NCBI GenBank assembly: GCA_023159155.1
Contig: JAJNNX010000030.1
Coordinates: 62,001 to 126,000 of the forward strand
Reading direction: 5' to 3'
DNA: 64,000 bases
Origin: Ustulina deusta
Taxonomy: Eukaryota > Ascomycota > Sordariomycetes > Xylariales > Xylariaceae
Below, in pieces: positions 37,653 to 48,557 of the stretch. Under the pieces are notes generated by a model that worked only from the letters and a program-made list of their open reading frames with translations, was not told the origin of the DNA and did no database searches. Every line of letters begins with the position of its first letter. The first letter of the stretch is position 1. The position numbers and the translations under genes are program-made.

Positions 37653-39333
37653 ATGGAAGACTACTCAAACTCCCAGGAACACCGGCCGCGTGGTCCACGT
37701 CTGTATCACAAAAAATCGAGGACCGGATGTTTACGATGCAAACAGCGTAGGGTCAAGGTAAGACGGTGTTGTGAATCTCTCGGCGTTTGCCACTTTTGTG
37801 GTGTTTCTGGCCTGCAGACACACGATGTGGAATCGTGGAGAGATACACCGTAGCTAACATCTATTTGTGGCAGTGTGACGAACTGCATCCTAGCTGCAGC
37901 AGTTGTGCCAGACATCTAGTCGAATGCGTCTACCAGACGCGACCGCCCGCCTGCGCAAATGCGAAGGCCAGTTCCCCCGGTCGAGCAGAGAGCAGGATGC
38001 CAGCCCACTCCGTCACCAGCACCACCTCTGCCGGCTCGACGCCAGAAATCGTCTCTCGAGGGCGCGGGCGTACACCTCTGAATGCTTATCCCAGTGATTC
38101 GACTTTAGTTCAGTCGCCACATAGCTCCAGGTTTTACCCTTCCCCCAGTTCGTCTCACCCAACTCCCCACTTTGATGATGCCGAATCCGAAATAGACCTG
38201 CCTGATGGCCCGTGGCGGAGACTGTGGGAGCTGCGACTGTTACACAACAGTCAAACTCGAATGAAGCCTCCGTTCAGTGAACCCTCAAGCCCTGATATTC
38301 AACAGATGTGGGCTGAGGAGGTGCCCGACATGGCCATCTCTTATGCGCAGAAGCAAGGACGATGCAGTCTCCTCTATATCGAATTGGCTCATTCAGCGCT
38401 GCACATGTGGACGAGGAGCACCGATAAGCAGGAACGCGACGAGCTTATCAAGCTACAGCAAACATATCAGCTCATGTGCAGCAAGGAGCAGAGGCGCGAC
38501 GTGGATGAGATCCCACACGCAAGTCCCAAACTCCTGGACTACATCTGTTTCACAGCCCTTAGGATCGTAGCGCACTCGTTAGCCTTAGTTCAGACCTTGT
38601 CCTTAGATCCTTGGGAGCCACCTTTGCAGTGGCTTTATAGTGAGTTACCGCTGGAGTCATTTTATTCCCTTTCTAGTAACTTGAGAGCTCCCGGAATGTC
38701 TCAGGAGTATATTTCGGGAGCATGTTTCGAGAGCTCCAGAACTGCTTACAAGAGTAATTACTGACTCCAGCGGTGATAGTGGGGCACGGCGCCGGATCTG
38801 TTTTTCGTAGGGCAAGCGACGCACTCAAAGCCGAGCATCAAACTCTCATTGCCAAGTTTGTGAACAGCCAGCCAAATATGCGCGATCGGGACGAGTTGAT
38901 ATTTGGTGATTTTTCGCAACTGGCATGGCTCCTCGACCACCCCTCTCACCCGACCTCGATTGAGGCACAGACAGATCAGGAACTAAATGATGAGGGAGTG
39001 CGATCTGTTTACGAGCAGGCACTGTCATACACATGCAGTGTGCTCAGGGCGATAGACCGAAAAGAGCCGCAAGTAGCCATCGCTCGAAGACTAGGTGGCT
39101 TTGCAGTCTGGGTACCTATCGAATTCAGCAAGTTCATCGAACAGAGGCGCCCGCGAGCATTAGTCATTCTGGCCCACTTCATGTCAATATGGCTCAGTTA
39201 TGATGATGTCTGGATTATTGGACGGGCGGGAGAATGGCAAATACGATGCATCCATAAGAACCTCCCCGTCGAATGGAGCTGTAAGCTGGATGGCCTCTTT
39301 GCGAAATTCAAGCATCGGGAAGTGCGGCGATAA
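37653..39333 (+). CDS. Zn2Cys6 fungal transcription factor
   Basis: Three exons, 37653-37757, 37874-38639 and 38771-39333, give 477 residues. The zinc cluster is C26-x2-C29-x6-C36-x6-C43-x2-C46-x6-C53, preceded by a basic KKSRTG and split by intron 1 just before C36, a common intron site in this class. A Ser/Pro-rich linker (about 60-135) follows, then a mainly helical effector region. The C-terminal part (LVILAHFMSIWLSYDDVWIIG near 425-446) matches regulators related to the sterol-uptake factors Upc2/Ecm22. It presumably acts in the nucleus as a DNA-binding regulator; the targets cannot be inferred. Intron 2 (GTGAGT to ccag) restores the conserved GHGAGSVFR segment and is itself unusual: it can form a long hairpin. 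Confidence 0.88.
38640..38770 (+). other. Hairpin-forming intron, introner-like candidate
   Basis: A 131-base intron. Its left end holds accgctggagtca (38,647-38,659), whose exact reverse complement tgactccagcggt lies at 38,762-38,774, crossing the acceptor into exon 3. A second partly complementary pair, gctcccggaa (about 38,688) and tttcgggagc (about 38,725), lies inside. The RNA could fold donor and acceptor together. Read through, this intron would instead give a stop at 38,762. Confidence 0.65.
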
Positions 39334-40129
39334 TCATTCGCAAGCTGATAACATAGAAGCTAGTAACTCGGTACCGGGTTACGCACATCGCTCATCTTCA
39401 GCCGCCTAGGTTTGGGACTAAGATTGAGACTGAGTTTGACGGGCTCAGCTCGCTTATCTAGACAATATACCGTGTGATCAGCATACTAGCAAGCCGGAAC
39501 GATAGATTGATTGTAAGTGATCGCATTGCCGATCCTATGATACCAAACTTACCTATCTTAGATAACCGTACTCAAGCCTTCGCACACCGTTCTCACAATA
39601 AACATTTAGGGCTTCATCCCATATCACATATATTTATAGCTATCAAGATCCCTAATATAGAAGCTGAGAATCCCAGTATTTCAGTTATTGACGGCTTTGA
39701 GCCTTTGAGCTGGTTCTCATATATCCAAGGACCAAGCAAGGCTGTCATGGTTGAAGTGGGAGCCGGACGCAAATTTGGACATTACTTGCGTAGTATTACA
39801 CCGTGCTTATGTACGATCTATCAGAAGAATGTTAAGTTTGACAACCAATAGAGGCGAATTAGTTGCAAGACTACTTAGATAGAGGCACTTGAAGATGATG
39901 CATGAAAGGGAGCGAGTAAACTACAAAGCTTGTTCAATGGCAGTTCAGCAATTTCAGCTGCAAGCCGTAAATTATAGGCTGCGTCAGGAAGACATTGATT
40001 GCCCCGCAATTTAGACTAACAATTCATCTACACTTAGGTACCTACCACAGGAACTCTGACAACTCATCACCACTCTCATACAATTCAAAACGCATCACAG
40101 TACAATGTCATCGTAGACCAAAGTACATA
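39334..40129. other. Intergenic region upstream of the EF-hand gene
   Basis: Holds the 3' end of the Zn2Cys6 gene and the promoter of the EF-hand gene. A 125-residue frame at 39,474-39,851 has no ATG at its start and no recognisable motif, so it is not called. Confidence 0.55.
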
Positions 40130-40500
40130 ATGGCAAGTAGATTAAGACACCGATTTTTATTTTTATTTTTAGGGGCAAAAGAAAAAGGAGAAGAGGGGGG
40201 AAAAGAGAAACCAGCAAAGCTAACATCGCGCCAACGTAGCCACCAAAGCGGAAAGCAGCAGCCAAAGACGCCCTCCCGAAGGAACGGCAGTCGAAGCTCG
40301 CCAAAGAACACAACATCTCGGCGCGCGAGGAGCGCGAGATCAAAGAGGCCTTCGCGCTGTTCGCCGAGCCCATGGACGGCGAGAAGGAGGGCGTCATACC
40401 CACCAAGGATGTGCGGCGGGCCATGGTGTAAGTTTTTTTTTCTTTTCAGTCTTTCTCGCCCTCTATAGTGTTTGTTATGAGCTTTTTTTTTAGACATAGC

Positions 40501-40537
<37 letters not shown>

Positions 40538-41060
40538 TGTCGATATGGATACAATTTTTTTTTTTTCAAGCTTTGTTGTTATTCCTCTTTCTTCCCTTAA
40601 TCAGAAGATGATGAAAAAAAAAAACACTCAACAAATCTGCCCTAGTGCCCTCGGTCTCCCGCCCTCGAAACCCGAACTGAAGGAATTCCTGTCCATCATG
40701 GACCCGGATGACGACGGACACGCGACGTACGAGCCGTTCCTCGCCATCTGCGCGCTCAAGCTGCATGCGCGCGACGACGACGGGGACGGGCCGGCCTCGG
40801 CCGAGGTCGACGAGGCGTTCCGGCTGTTCACGGGGGCCGGTAGTGGTGGGGGTAGTGGTGCGGGTGGGGGTGCAGGAGGCGACGCAGACGTGCTCACGCT
40901 CGCTCATCTGAAACGCATCGCCATGACGCTCAAGCAGGACGTCGACGAGGCTCTGCTGCGCGACATGGTCCTCGAAGCGAACGGTGGCGCCGGCGTCGGC
41001 CGGGGCGTCTCGAGGTCTGAGTTCGAGGAGGTCATGCGCAGAGCTGGCGCTTGGAAGTAA
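40130..41060 (+). CDS. Divergent centrin/calmodulin-like EF-hand protein
   Basis: Three exons, 40130-40132, 40240-40427 and 40646-41060, give 201 residues. Exon 1 is only the ATG, followed by GCAAGT: a GC-AG intron whose end has gctaac and tag. The protein then starts MPPKRKAAAKDALPKERQ. Intron 2 is GTAAGT to ctag. EREIKEAFALF, ALGLPPSKPELKEFL, VDEAFRLF and LTLAHLKRIAMTLKQDVDEAL align with the four helix-loop-helix units of centrin. Loop 2 (MDPDDDGHATYEPF) has Pro where the loop's last acidic ligand should be, loops 1 and 4 are poor, and unit 3 carries a Gly-rich insertion of about 20 residues. Centrins act at spindle pole bodies and mRNA export; whether this paralogue does is unknown, and calcium binding looks weak. 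Confidence 0.82.
40133..40239 (+). other. GC-AG intron directly after the start codon
   Basis: The donor GCAAGT follows the ATG with no coding base between; the branch site gctaac is at about 40,219 and the acceptor tag at 40,237-40,239. No GT donor nearby gives an open reading frame into PPKRKAAAK; the frame has a stop (tag) just before that sequence. Confidence 0.75.
40502..40538 (+). repeat. TCTA tetranucleotide microsatellite
   Basis: About nine uninterrupted tcta/tatc units inside intron 2 of the EF-hand gene, followed by a poly-T run. Likely length-polymorphic. Confidence 0.95.
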
Positions 41061-41990
41061 AAGTGATGACGCTTTTCGACGACAAGAAAGAAAGAAAAGA
41101 AAGAAAGAAAAAGAAGAAGAAAAAAAAGGTCCTATTGGTTTTTTTTATTCTTCCGGTTATCTATGAAGTGGTTGGGAGAGAGGGAGACTGAGGCAAGGTT
41201 CTTACCTCGTACCCTGTTGAGGACTCAGCGCGGAGCATGCAAGCCCTTTGATGGCCGAGAGTTGGGTAGGGACAACGCCTCAGGCATGGATGGCCGACTA
41301 TAGAGCATACGTCGAACATACGCACTCTACTAAAGCTCAGGCCTAGCACCGTCAAGGAAGACTATATTCACCTTCAACTAGCGCTCAGAAAGTGATGACC
41401 CCAAGGTGAGGTGGGGTGGCTGCAGAACAAATAGCCACGAACGTCAGGTTCGCCGTCTCGGACGACGGACCCTTTTCCGGGACAGGCACAGCAAGCCTTT
41501 CGTCGATGTTCTCGGCTCTATAAGCTTGTCTGTAATACATAAAAGACTCCTGTAGCCTCACAACATCACAACTAAAAGGGTGAGTTTGGCTTTGGCAGTT
41601 ATCACATACCAGAACTACGAGATCGCAACCGACTATCTAGATAGCAGGATATATGCCTTAGTCCGGATATCCGTAGAAACGGCACCGGCGAATGCTAGGG
41701 TTACTCGAAGTAATTATACTCATATTGCTATCACCGTGGTCCAATATATTATAGAATTTTCTCCATATTGTTGCTATATGTTTCGTGAATTGCTCCGCGA
41801 GCCGCCACTTGCTAACGCCTAAGTAGATGCACGCATGACCTTCTATAATCAACTGAAAATCAAGGCTGCGTACCCGGGGACCCCTCTCCCCCCCCCCCTG
41901 TACAAACATCAAAACGGCAAGCCATAAGGATGCCACTAGATTCGTACAATCGGGCTCTTATAAAGATGCATGCCACTGAGTTGAAAAGAA
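41061..41990. other. Convergent intergenic region
   Basis: Contains the 3' ends of the EF-hand gene (+) and the eIF4E gene (-). A purine-rich agaaag/aagaag tract follows the EF-hand stop at 41,082-41,128, and a C10 run lies at 41,889-41,898. No coding frame or RNA gene recognised. Confidence 0.6.
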
Positions 41991-42892
41991 TCATTCGGCC
42001 GGTGTAACAGTTACATTCGCATTCTTGGCATCTGCGGCCTCCTGTGCTCTCTTCTGCGAGTCTAAGACCGTTTGGAGCTCTGGGGGTGCTTTGAAGCCTG
42101 CATGGTCAGAGTGCTTCTTGTAGAAGTAATTGTCAGGTTTTGGCCGCAACTCGACAGGCAGCTCGTTGAGTACAGTCTCAAGCATCCCATCGATTGAAGC
42201 TTGTTTCGAGGCATCGCGGTGCCAGATCGAAATAAGGTGCGAATTGAACCGTACCGAAAGTCCTACGCCACAAATCTGATCTCCTGGTGCCTTGCGTTAG
42301 CGCTTAGGAGTACTTCCGAGGGTCAATAGGTTTACCTTCCGCTAAAGTCTCCTGCAGCGTTTCGCCAATTGCCAGCAGCTGAATCCGCGTCCAGAAATCA
42401 GGACCGACACTCTTGGGTATTCGAAAAGTCCAGCTACCTCCCTGGATGTTCCGGCGATCCTCCCAGATGGGCTTGAAGCCGCTCTTGAATAGGTATAGGG
42501 ATTCACGCATCTTAATCTGATCAACCGGGGTGTTGTTGTTGTAGCGCCAGAAATCTTGGACCGACTCGATCTGGGTGCCTAGCTGCTCGAGGGAAGACTG
42601 GTAGTTGGTGTCATCGGGCTTCTGGTCTTTCGACGGCCTGGAGGATTGAATAGTTTAGAAAGTTTCCCTCTGCAAGTGCCGTAACCATGAAAAAGGAACT
42701 CGAAAATGTAATTCACCTGTCAAACCAGACATTCCAATAATGCTGTGTGGGCAGCGGCCGCATCGTCTTGAGGAAGTTCCGCTTCGCATCGTCTCGTTGC
42801 TCCGCCGGCGAGCTGACGCTGGGAGAGTTGGGGTCGCTGCTCTGGGAGAGGGAGGAAAGACCTCTTGTAAACAAGCTCGGGCGTGCGGCCAT
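41991..42892 (-). CDS. Class II eIF4E (4EHP-like) cap-binding protein
   Basis: Three exons on the minus strand, 42892-42717, 42637-42336 and 42283-41991, give 256 residues. The introns are GTGAAT to ccag and GTAAAC to ccag, the latter with branch site gctaac. The eIF4E fold is clear: MRPLPTQHYWNVWFDR, then VQDFWRYNN, FKPIWEDRRNIQGGSWTF, DFWTRIQLLAIGE and CGVGLSVRFNSHLISIW. W117 matches the second cap-stacking Trp (human W102). The first (human W56) is a Tyr here, Y71 in TNYQSSLEQLG, as in class II proteins. Such proteins bind the mRNA cap but do not support general initiation well and often repress translation. A variable N terminus (about 1-45) is Ser-rich. Exon 3 has a tandem cag-gag acceptor; use of the second would remove one residue. 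Confidence 0.88.
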
Positions 42893-45800
42893 GGTTCATG
42901 TGTATGTCGGATTTAGTCTCCCTGGCGCATACAGCAAAGCTAGAGGGGGACGGGATGCTGACGACGATGATAATGGCGGGGTTCTTGCGTGGTTCAATGT
43001 TGCCAAGCCTCGGTCTCAAAAGGGGGACGATCGGCTGTCGCTGTCCAACGCTGTGGCGAAATCAACAATACGACTCCGCGGAAAGAAGCGAGCTGTAAAG
43101 GGAGAAAAGAACAAGGCAGTCCGTAGGGTAGAAGAAACATAAAAGGGATCAAAGAAGTACGCGCCGGCGCATGTAAGGCGTGAATCAGGGGAAAGCAAGA
43201 CGTAACTTGAAACAACATATGACAATTGGACCCGGTATGATTTAGCACCTTACGTTCCTTACCTCTCGCCAGGTACTGCCGGTGGTACCTAGCAGAAAGC
43301 GGGCTGTGCTGCGTACAAATAAGTACTTACCTACATGTAGGTCACTGTGCCGTAGTCATTGGCTTAGGTACCTGAAAATACTGAAGCTCCCAGTTTCTTA
43401 ATGTTGCCCCTGTGGCTCTAAACATAGCGGATAACAACTGCTGCGCTGCTGTACGAAAAGGGAGTAAGGTGAAATACCTAATCGAGGGAAGGTGACCTAC
43501 CTCGGTAGCATGTTCCAGCCTATTGAATTGAAGCGCGGGAAAAGCTTCCATGTCCAGTAATAATAGTATTATTAGCTAGCCTATATTAATGATAGCATTG
43601 GTCTGCTCGAGTCTCCAACCAAATCAAACAATGCTCTCCAATCCAATTATGCTAGAATGATTCGTTCATGGAATCGATCCTCGCTGCATCGTGTGTGTGC
43701 CTTTTTTTTTGTCCTTCTTCTTCTTCTTCTTTCTTTCCCGAGAGCCCGCATGCCTACTACATGTATAGTGAATCCTCTTACCGGTAGCTTGGCCTATTCA
43801 CTTCAAAAGTGCTCAGCCGACCTTGTCGGGACCAGTCGAGTGCCACCAATAAGATCCATGACGCAAGCTCGTCTATGTCTCATTGTATCGTTAAGGTAGG
43901 GAGTCTACGCCCCTTACGAAGCGACCAGTGCATACAACAATGACACTTCTTCCGTGCCAGCCATCCTTATTTTTATTTTTGGGAGATTACCTGGCATCTT
44001 TCACAGTGTTTGTGTTCGGACTGGGCGAATTGATGCCTTCGCCACTCCTGCATCTCGAAGCAATGCATGGCAATGCCCCGCGGGAGCCATGGAAGTGGTA
44101 TTCGGCGATTGAGGAGCGCTGCACCCGCTGCCAAATACCCACTAGGTGAGACGGATAGACGGTTCGCTTGCTTGAAATAGATGCGGCTGAGCTAGCAATT
44201 AATACCATGAAACCGAGGCAATATGTACTTGTGTGGCAACCCGTCGCTAGCCGCATGTTGAGGATAATCCTCTGTAGCCTGCTCGACAGACGGCGGGATT
44301 TTCTATCTATCCAATTTCAAAAGTTATATCTGAGACTCTTGGGCGCAGCTTCGCGCATTGGTTAGACCGGCCACGAGGCGAGTCTGACTATACCGTCGAG
44401 CTAGATCGACCGCAGCTGTTGTAGACTTCACAAGCCACTTTGCGAAGCTCAATTGAAATTAACTCTTCGTTATCAATTTTGCGAGTCCATCATCCCAACT
44501 CCGCTGGAGACAAGCTGACTGACCAATGACTTTCTAAAGCCGACTACTTCATGTGAGATGGCAGTACGCTATTACGATCACAACAACGACTCAGTGCAGT
44601 ACTTCACTCTACTTCGCACACAGTATTATGAACAAAAGGAAATATAATATCCAGTTGTCTTTACTCAGGCCGTCCTTGTTATCCCTGTACCTTTTCGTGT
44701 ACAAGGTGTTCTCTGTTCATAGAATTGAATGATAGTAACACAAATAAATATATCACAACAGAATTCGACGACACAATACGGGACAAAGTATATGAGATGG
44801 GTAAATCATGAGGATTGTAGGCTTCTCGGTTTGCGAAATAAAACTAATAGTTCCAATGTTTAATCCATAAGCCATATATATAAATGACGCCATCGTCCTA
44901 AATACCAGTACCTAGCACACAAAAAGACCTCGCACGGAACATAGTATTTAGAGAAGCTAATTCTCATTCACCTTGACCCGGCCAAGTCGAATGACCGACA
45001 ATTCTTCAACAGGCTTCCCTGCGTCCTCCCATTACTTACCTAATTGGACTACTGCCTCCAATTTCTGCCTAGAAAAACATAGATATTTTTTTCTGCTTAT
45101 ATTAATGATACGCTCTCTCCATCTATCACTCAACCCCCAGTATCAGGAAAGCCACAATACCTACTGGGCAAAATGACAATGAAGGAAATAGAGACTACTA
45201 TACTCACGTGAAAGAAAAAAGGAGAGACACACAGCTCTTTGCAAGTATATAGAGAAATCTCACCGAATCCCTCCTCTAGTAGTAATATAGTAGTAATTGA
45301 ATAACTGTAATGATATTCTAAATAACAACATCTCGAAAGAAAAAGGAGTAAACGAAAGGTGATCACACAAAAACCCCAACTCAGACAAGTACAACATGTT
45401 CCCACCGACCTTGATGGCACGCGGGAGACTCCTACCTATGAATTTATAGGAACTAGCGCAAAGCTCTCCAGAGTACCTAGTGTTTAGCTCTGCTACAAGG
45501 TGAGATACGAGCAAGGAAATCTCGCCGAAAACGAGGTCCCAATCCTTACCTGGCAAGTACCTAGGTAGGTACCCAGGAAGGTTCCAACCCCTTGGGAGGG
45601 GACTCTAGTTCAAACTTAAAGAGCCGCAAAGCTAACTCAAAAGGCGGTACAGTCAACCTATACGAGCTACGACAAACTTTCAACGAGTCGAGTATGAAAT
45701 TAACACGTCTTAGCTGGTGCGTGCCTCTTTTATGTCCACAAAAGTCATGGCCGAGTTGTTCACCTTGGTACGATGCTATCTCGGGCTCGCTGGATTAAGT

Positions 45801-46661
45801 TTTTCATCTTCGTTTAATATTTTTTCGCTAGAGATACAATGTGTAGAGCTTCGGGTCTGTGTAGCAGTAGCAGTTAGTTCTCATACATGCGCTACGTTCC
45901 CTTAACCCATCTCCACGTATGTGCTGCCCTGAAATGAATCGCTCCTCAAGTTTGCCTAACCAGGCATACCAACAACCCGATCAGAATTACATCTGATAAC
46001 CACATGCCCATATCACACAACGAAAAGAGCGGGACGTCGAAGCCTCCCATATCCATTATCGGTTACACCTCCCAGCTCCGGTTACGTGATGGGATTGTCC
46101 AACGTGACAGCCACAGTATATCCATCCACCTTTCGGCCCAATGTAGGTAGGTGGATGATGAGGCGATATGAATCCATAAGAGGCTGTCTCGTTTGTCCTG
46201 TCACTCCAACGGGTAGACGCAGTTCATGCGAGAAAAAAAAGCAACGATAAACAACCCAAAAATGCGTAGTGGGTTGCTTTAGAAGAGAAGAAAGGAATAG
46301 CTGTGAGTGCCATCCCTTGTTGGGTGATGGATTCCAGGAATCTCGAATTGTAACCGGAGGGCATCTGGGAAAAGAGACTCCTATCGGCCCGATGTATGCC
46401 GCTGAAGGCACGACAAAAATTTGGATGTTTTCGAGTTGCATTCATGACATTTTACCCGAAAGCAATGATTGACAAAAGAAATCCGTGGTGCCGATGAAAA
46501 CAATGGTATCAGAGTGCAGACGCCAGTTCGTGATATGCTTGCTTCGCCATGCAATTCAAGTCATGCACGAAGTCGATGATGAATTAAATAGACATTATGC
46601 AGGAAACGCCGAGTGGAAAGAGATGTGGCAAAAGAATGGAGTGGCCAACGGACACCAGCAT
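42893..46661. other. 3.8-kb intergenic region
   Basis: Between the eIF4E gene (its promoter lies near 42,893-43,300) and the 3' end of samB. Only short frames without motifs; the longest (46,082-46,441, minus, 119 codons) lies where the samB 3' UTR is expected. TAGGTA-type repeats occur near 43,325-43,375 and 45,555-45,575. No tRNA or snRNA seen. Confidence 0.55.
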
Positions 46662-48557
46662 TTACTGTGAAGCAGCAACACACCAATGGCGATGAAAGGC
46701 CCATGCACTTTTCTGGCACTCTTTGCTGCAGTACTTGGTTCGGCGGCATCGGCGGCACTTAGCAAATTGCCTCGTAAACTCTTCCCATTTGCCGCATTGA
46801 TAGTAGGCACATTGTCGGATGCCACCTCGAGTATCGTCCTTGCGGCAGAGATTCCGCATTACTACACCAGCCCAGTACTGCATATCAGTGCTGTGATACC
46901 TCACTGTGAATTTCTCCACGAGAGGAAAAATGTTGAAATCATTCGGCAGGAGATACTCCTCCTCATACTCCTGCTTACTCAGTGATTCCATTGTAATGTT
47001 GTCGCCGTCAAGCAGTTGTAGTTCCTTTCCGATTTTCAGTCGTGGTACCAAGTGACTCTGTTGGAAGTATGATCGAAGATTGCAGTATTTTGAAACGTAT
47101 GCAAGGAGTTGTAAGGACATGAGCACGTCTTCTTCCCTCGGCATGGCCGCGAGCATCTGTGGGTTAGGAGGAAGTGGGCGGTCCAACAGGTAACGAGGAA
47201 GGCTGGTCTGACTCGCCAAAGGAGGCTGATGGGTCGGAACGATAGGTCGATTAGGGGACAGAATCCCCGCAGGCCCTGGAGTTGGTGCGGTATTAGGGAT
47301 GCTCCCATCTATAGTAGTTCGATGGGTGATATTGAAGGTGCCAGCGTCGGGTATCTCGGATACTGTTGGTGTGGTGAGATCGAGAGCAGCTCCAGCCAGA
47401 GTGCTGTCTCCCTCCTCCATTGCAACGTCTTCAAAATCAACAGTGGGTGTGACATCTGCAGTGCCTGACATATCCGCATCTTGAGACCCATCGGATTGCA
47501 CGCTATCCGTATTCAAGTCATCCGTGTCTGTGGTTGAATTTTGATGGCGGATCGAGGGACGCCGCCGAGATCGACCATTCGGGCCAAGTACCGAGGTGGG
47601 ACGAATTGTTGGTGACCGAACCTGAGGGAGTGGTAGAGGTGTTGTTGGGGAGGCGGGTTGAGACGCCACGCTAGGATTAAAGACGGGGACCATGGAAGGC
47701 AAGCGGTCGATATCACGAACCGGGCGGATGAAGCCATCAATCGCCTCCATCGTTGGGACAGCAGTTGCTGGAGGATTGATGCCTTGTCGGGGGGTGGGGA
47801 CAAGAGTTTGGCGGGCCTCGTGTCTATGGTGATGATGATGATGGTGGTGGTGATGGTGGTGATGGCGGTGGTTGGAGAAAGTAGACCGCTCGGGAGGCGA
47901 CGTTGTTGGGAGAGATGGAACAGAAGGGCCAGCTTCGGCGTTGCTCAGCTCTCCGACAGCTGACGCGCTCGCGAACGCGGCAGCAGATACGTCAATGGAT
48001 GGCGGTGGAGCTTGCCTGCGGAATGGCCGCTGTTCGAGTTCTAAACGCCCAGATCTGTTTGTGAAAGTGGTGAAAGGGGTGGTCTTGGACACATCCCGAT
48101 GGCTGTGGTTTCGATGGCGGTGGTGATGATCCGCTATCTGTTTTTGCTTGGCCTCCTCAGCTTTCTCACGGCACTTCTCAATGACTTTAATATAATTGTC
48201 CAGAATAGTCGCAATAACGGGTACCATGTCAGCCTCGACGACCCGAGTCCTCACGTTCTCCGTCCCACGAACCCCAATGTTAACCACACACTGGAAGGCC
48301 AAGTTCCATTTCCACATATCCATCATATCCTTGCTACGCCCTTGCTTGAGTATGCACACCAGTCTTTCTATCCCGCCATCGACCGTTAAGATGTCTCGGA
48401 TGCGGGCCGATGAGGTGGTCAGATAGGCGAGATGGTTGAGTGAGTTAATTAGGGGAAGCGTCGAAGTGCAATCAAGGGCACGGCGGTCATACAAGGCGGT
48501 GGTAATGCCCACCGATGCCTTGTTGACATTGGGAATACTGAAATTGACTTCCCTCAT
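46662..48557 (-). CDS. samB: SamB/Mub1, MYND zinc finger protein
   Basis: Intronless, 631 residues. The N terminus (MREVNFSIPNVNKASV, then about 130 residues of helical ARM-like repeats including LVCILKQ and ATILDNY) and the C-terminal MYND finger (about 583-626; Cys/His pattern C-x4-C, C-x2-C, C-x3-C, H-x3-C) are the two conserved ends of the SamB/Mub1 family. In yeast Mub1 works with the ubiquitin ligase Ubr2 to turn over Rpn4 and other substrates; in Aspergillus nidulans samB affects timing of septation and conidiophore development. Between them lies a long disordered Pro/Ser/Thr region. It has a His-rich segment near 145-153 and a run of 13 consecutive His near 232-244. A conserved block (PREEDVLMSLQLLAYVSKY) precedes the finger. 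Confidence 0.93.
   Translation of the reverse strand: MREVNFSIPNVNKASVGITTALYDRRALDCTSTLPLINSLNHLAYLTTSSARIRDILTVDGGIERLVCILKQGRSKDMMDMWKWNLAFQCVVNIGVRGTENVRTRVVEADMVPVIATILDNYIKVIEKCREKAEEAKQKQIADHHHRHRNHSHRDVSKTTPFTTFTNRSGRLELEQRPFRRQAPPPSIDVSAAAFASASAVGELSNAEAGPSVPSLPTTSPPERSTFSNHRHHHHHHHHHHHHHRHEARQTLVPTPRQGINPPATAVPTMEAIDGFIRPVRDIDRLPSMVPVFNPSVASQPASPTTPLPLPQVRSPTIRPTSVLGPNGRSRRRPSIRHQNSTTDTDDLNTDSVQSDGSQDADMSGTADVTPTVDFEDVAMEEGDSTLAGAALDLTTPTVSEIPDAGTFNITHRTTIDGSIPNTAPTPGPAGILSPNRPIVPTHQPPLASQTSLPRYLLDRPLPPNPQMLAAMPREEDVLMSLQLLAYVSKYCNLRSYFQQSHLVPRLKIGKELQLLDGDNITMESLSKQEYEEEYLLPNDFNIFPLVEKFTVRYHSTDMQYWAGVVMRNLCRKDDTRGGIRQCAYYQCGKWEEFTRQFAKCRRCRRTKYCSKECQKSAWAFHRHWCVAASQ

Noticed and set aside
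39474..39851. 125-residue frame
   Set aside because: Begins at GTG, has no recognisable motif, no introns and no context; likely chance.
40545..40645. ATG and in-frame extension upstream of the third EF-hand exon
   Set aside because: Lies in intron 2; splicing from 40,427 to 40,646 restores the conserved ALGLPPSKPE frame.
46082..46441. 119-residue minus-strand frame
   Set aside because: Situated in the expected samB 3' region, no motif.
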